Assembly (NCBI RefSeq): GCF_022810305.1
Contig: NZ_JALGQH010000003.1
Span: 1-64,000, forward strand
Reading direction: 5' to 3'
From: Rhodococcus sp. ARC_M6
Lineage (GTDB): Bacteria > Actinomycetota > Actinomycetes > Mycobacteriales > Mycobacteriaceae
Length of the DNA: 64,000 bases
The first letter of the stretch is position 1. Each line of letters starts with the position of its first letter. Below, in pieces: positions 62,757 to 64,000 of this stretch. The notes under the pieces are model-generated. The model was not told where the DNA came from. It did no database searches and saw only the letters and a program-made list of their open reading frames with translations. The translations under genes and the position numbers were made by a program.

Positions 62757-63470
62757 ATGAACTCGGCACCTAATGCAGTCACGCCAGAGCAGTCCCGAAC
62801 GGTCCTGAGGGCCACGGATGCTGGTGATTTCTTGATGAGCGACTACCTGGGAGGGCATTCGGACGGCTCGGACGACGGTGGCTTTCAGGCCTATCTCGTC
62901 GGGCAGAAAGCGCCGGTACTTCGGCCGCACTACCACGAGGTCGATCAATTTCAGGTTGTATTGGACGGTGACGGCCGCTTGGGTAGACACGCAATAGGCT
63001 CGGGCACGGTGCATTACAGCGATGCGTACACGGTGTACGGCCCGATCTTCGCCGACGGCCCGGATGGTCTGTCGTACTTCACCCTGCGACTCGATCCTGC
63101 CGTCGGACTGAACTACATGCCCGAGTCGCGAGTTAAGGGTGAGACTCGTGCCGGTGAGCATTTCACCTGCAGCGTTGAGGAGAAGTTCAGTGGTACAGGT
63201 GAGTTGAATCTACTGGCCCGCACTCGTCGTGGTGCTTCGGCATTCGGTGTCGCGCTTGTCCCGGGCGTGGCGCTAGCGGCCGAGGCGTTGCGTCCGTGTG
63301 AGGGCCGAGGATACGTTGTGGTGCTCTCCGGTACAGCCGACCTGGGTGGTCGATCACTGCCGACCGGAAGCCTGATCCCGTTCGAGACCGCGCTGGATGT
63401 GAAAGGCGTTACCGCACAATCCGAACAGGTCCGTCTGGCGATAGTCGCATTTTCGACGCAAGTCGACTGA
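62757..63470 (+). CDS. cupin-fold protein of the transporter cluster
   Basis: The 237-residue protein appears bicupin-like: the first half has RPHYHEVDQFQVVLDGDGRL (metal-type His/Glu set) and GTVHYSDAYTVYGPI; the second half (LRPCEGRGYVVVLSGTADLG) looks metal-free. Cupins of this sort act as dioxygenases, isomerases or sugar/acid-binding proteins. It starts 10 bases after the last ATPase and is probably the final gene of the operon. Substrate unknown; homogentisate-dioxygenase-like chemistry is possible but unsupported. Confidence 0.75.
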   Translation: MNSAPNAVTPEQSRTVLRATDAGDFLMSDYLGGHSDGSDDGGFQAYLVGQKAPVLRPHYHEVDQFQVVLDGDGRLGRHAIGSGTVHYSDAYTVYGPIFADGPDGLSYFTLRLDPAVGLNYMPESRVKGETRAGEHFTCSVEEKFSGTGELNLLARTRRGASAFGVALVPGVALAAEALRPCEGRGYVVVLSGTADLGGRSLPTGSLIPFETALDVKGVTAQSEQVRLAIVAFSTQVD

Positions 63471-63477
63471 CGACTGC

Positions 63478-64000
63478 TCAAGGCGTCCCACCGAGCTGGT
63501 CTGCGGCAGTTCGGAGTAACTGGCCGTAATGAGCGAAGTAGTCTTCCGTGACTCGTGTTTCGGGCCCGCTGATCACTACCGCGCCGATCGGAGAGCCTGA
63601 TACATCGAGGATCGCTGAAGCGAGACTGGTTGATCCCTGCTGTACTGCACCGGCGCTGACGGACCATCCGCGAGAGCGAATCTCTTGGTATTCCTGAGGA
63701 CTCAGCAACAAATGTGGTTCGCTCGAACCGTTTTCGCGTTCTTGCTGTGTGAGATAGGCGTGGATCACGCGTCCGGAAGCGCTGGTCTCGGGCGCGTGTA
63801 CCTGTCCTACCTTCAGCGCTGTACGGACCATCTGGTTGCCGTCGACTACGCCGAGCACGATCATGTGTTCGTTCTCTGCAACGGCGAGATGAACGCTCTC
63901 TCCGGTTGCATTGCGGAGCTCTGTCATGACCGGTTGTGCGCGTGCTGTAAGTGACGAGCCGTTGTAGACCTGGCCGGCGACGACGACGCAGCGAGTGGAG
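63478..64000 (-). CDS. IclR family transcriptional regulator (5' end beyond window)
   Basis: The frame is open from the stop at 63478 to base 64000, so the gene continues off the window; an internal ATG at 63927 is not its start. LRNATGESVHLAVAENEHMI, KVGQVHAPETSASGRVIHAY and GWSVSAGAVQQGSTSLASAI are the IclR effector-binding domain; the N-terminal HTH lies outside. It converges on the cupin gene (7-base gap) and is the likely regulator of the ligase-transporter cluster, responding to an organic acid. Confidence 0.9.
   Translation of the reverse strand, partial: STRCVVVAGQVYNGSSLTARAQPVMTELRNATGESVHLAVAENEHMIVLGVVDGNQMVRTALKVGQVHAPETSASGRVIHAYLTQQERENGSSEPHLLLSPQEYQEIRSRGWSVSAGAVQQGSTSLASAILDVSGSPIGAVVISGPETRVTEDYFAHYGQLLRTAADQLGGTP

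Overview
The window looks like chromosome of a mycolate actinobacterium, most probably Rhodococcus of the erythropolis/qingshengii type. This is inferred from the moderately high G+C, the dense packing with many 4-base ATGA/GTGA overlaps, frequent GTG starts, several DinB/TIGR03086 (mycothiol-dependent type) proteins, many TetR regulators, and abundant FadE/FadD-type acyl-CoA enzymes. No rRNA, tRNA or CRISPR array was seen.

Layout. 0-2.1 kb: a divergent adenylosuccinate-synthetase paralogue overlapping a Nudix-fold protein with a decayed Nudix box. 2.1-8.9 kb: hppD with a divergent Lrp/AsnC regulator, a DHA2 drug exporter with its TetR regulator, a class III cyclase, a Pro-rich actinobacterial protein and a secreted serine protease. 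8.9-12.3 kb: ilvD, which is open in frame with an upstream WYL-type regulator, and a divergent TIGR03086 protein. 12.4-16.4 kb: two Tat-exported phosphatases/phosphodiesterases and an HSL-family esterase. 16.5-24.6 kb: two small Dabb-like proteins, an HNH protein, TIGR03086, aldo/keto reductase, MFS, DUF6325-like, SHOCT, alkylsulfatase and exo/endonuclease-phosphatase genes. 24.7-33.6 kb: TetR, MaoC hydratase, paired acyl-CoA dehydrogenases, htpG, DinB, and a lipid pair (alkyl-DHAP-synthase-like oxidase and diacylglycerol kinase).

The 33.7-37.9 kb stretch is the accessory patch. It has two orphan minus-strand genes, AT-rich DNA, a TnpB zinc-ribbon remnant, a K+ channel, and a metallophosphoesterase whose N-terminus has been replaced by a TnpB RuvC-I fragment. 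37.8-49.6 kb returns to ordinary genes: S4 protein, DHA2 exporter/MarR pair, a probable broken gene, an MpaB/DUF2236 protein under a perfect 15-bp palindrome, 3-hydroxyacyl-CoA dehydrogenase and acyl-CoA dehydrogenase, two TetRs, a P450 with a palindromic operator, an acyl-CoA synthetase and a LuxR regulator, followed by an amidase.

51.3-64.0 kb is the most interesting block: a plus-strand cluster with a 1056-aa fusion of an AMP-forming acyl-CoA ligase to a carboxyltransferase, a nitronate-monooxygenase-like flavoprotein, a second acyl-CoA ligase, a complete Opp/Dpp-type ABC importer, and a cupin-like protein. It is closed by a convergent IclR regulator that runs off the end. My reading is an uptake-and-activation pathway for an unknown organic acid or acid-releasing conjugate: import, CoA ligation, then carboxylation/decarboxylation or flavin oxidation, controlled by the IclR protein. 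The substrate cannot be read from the sequence.
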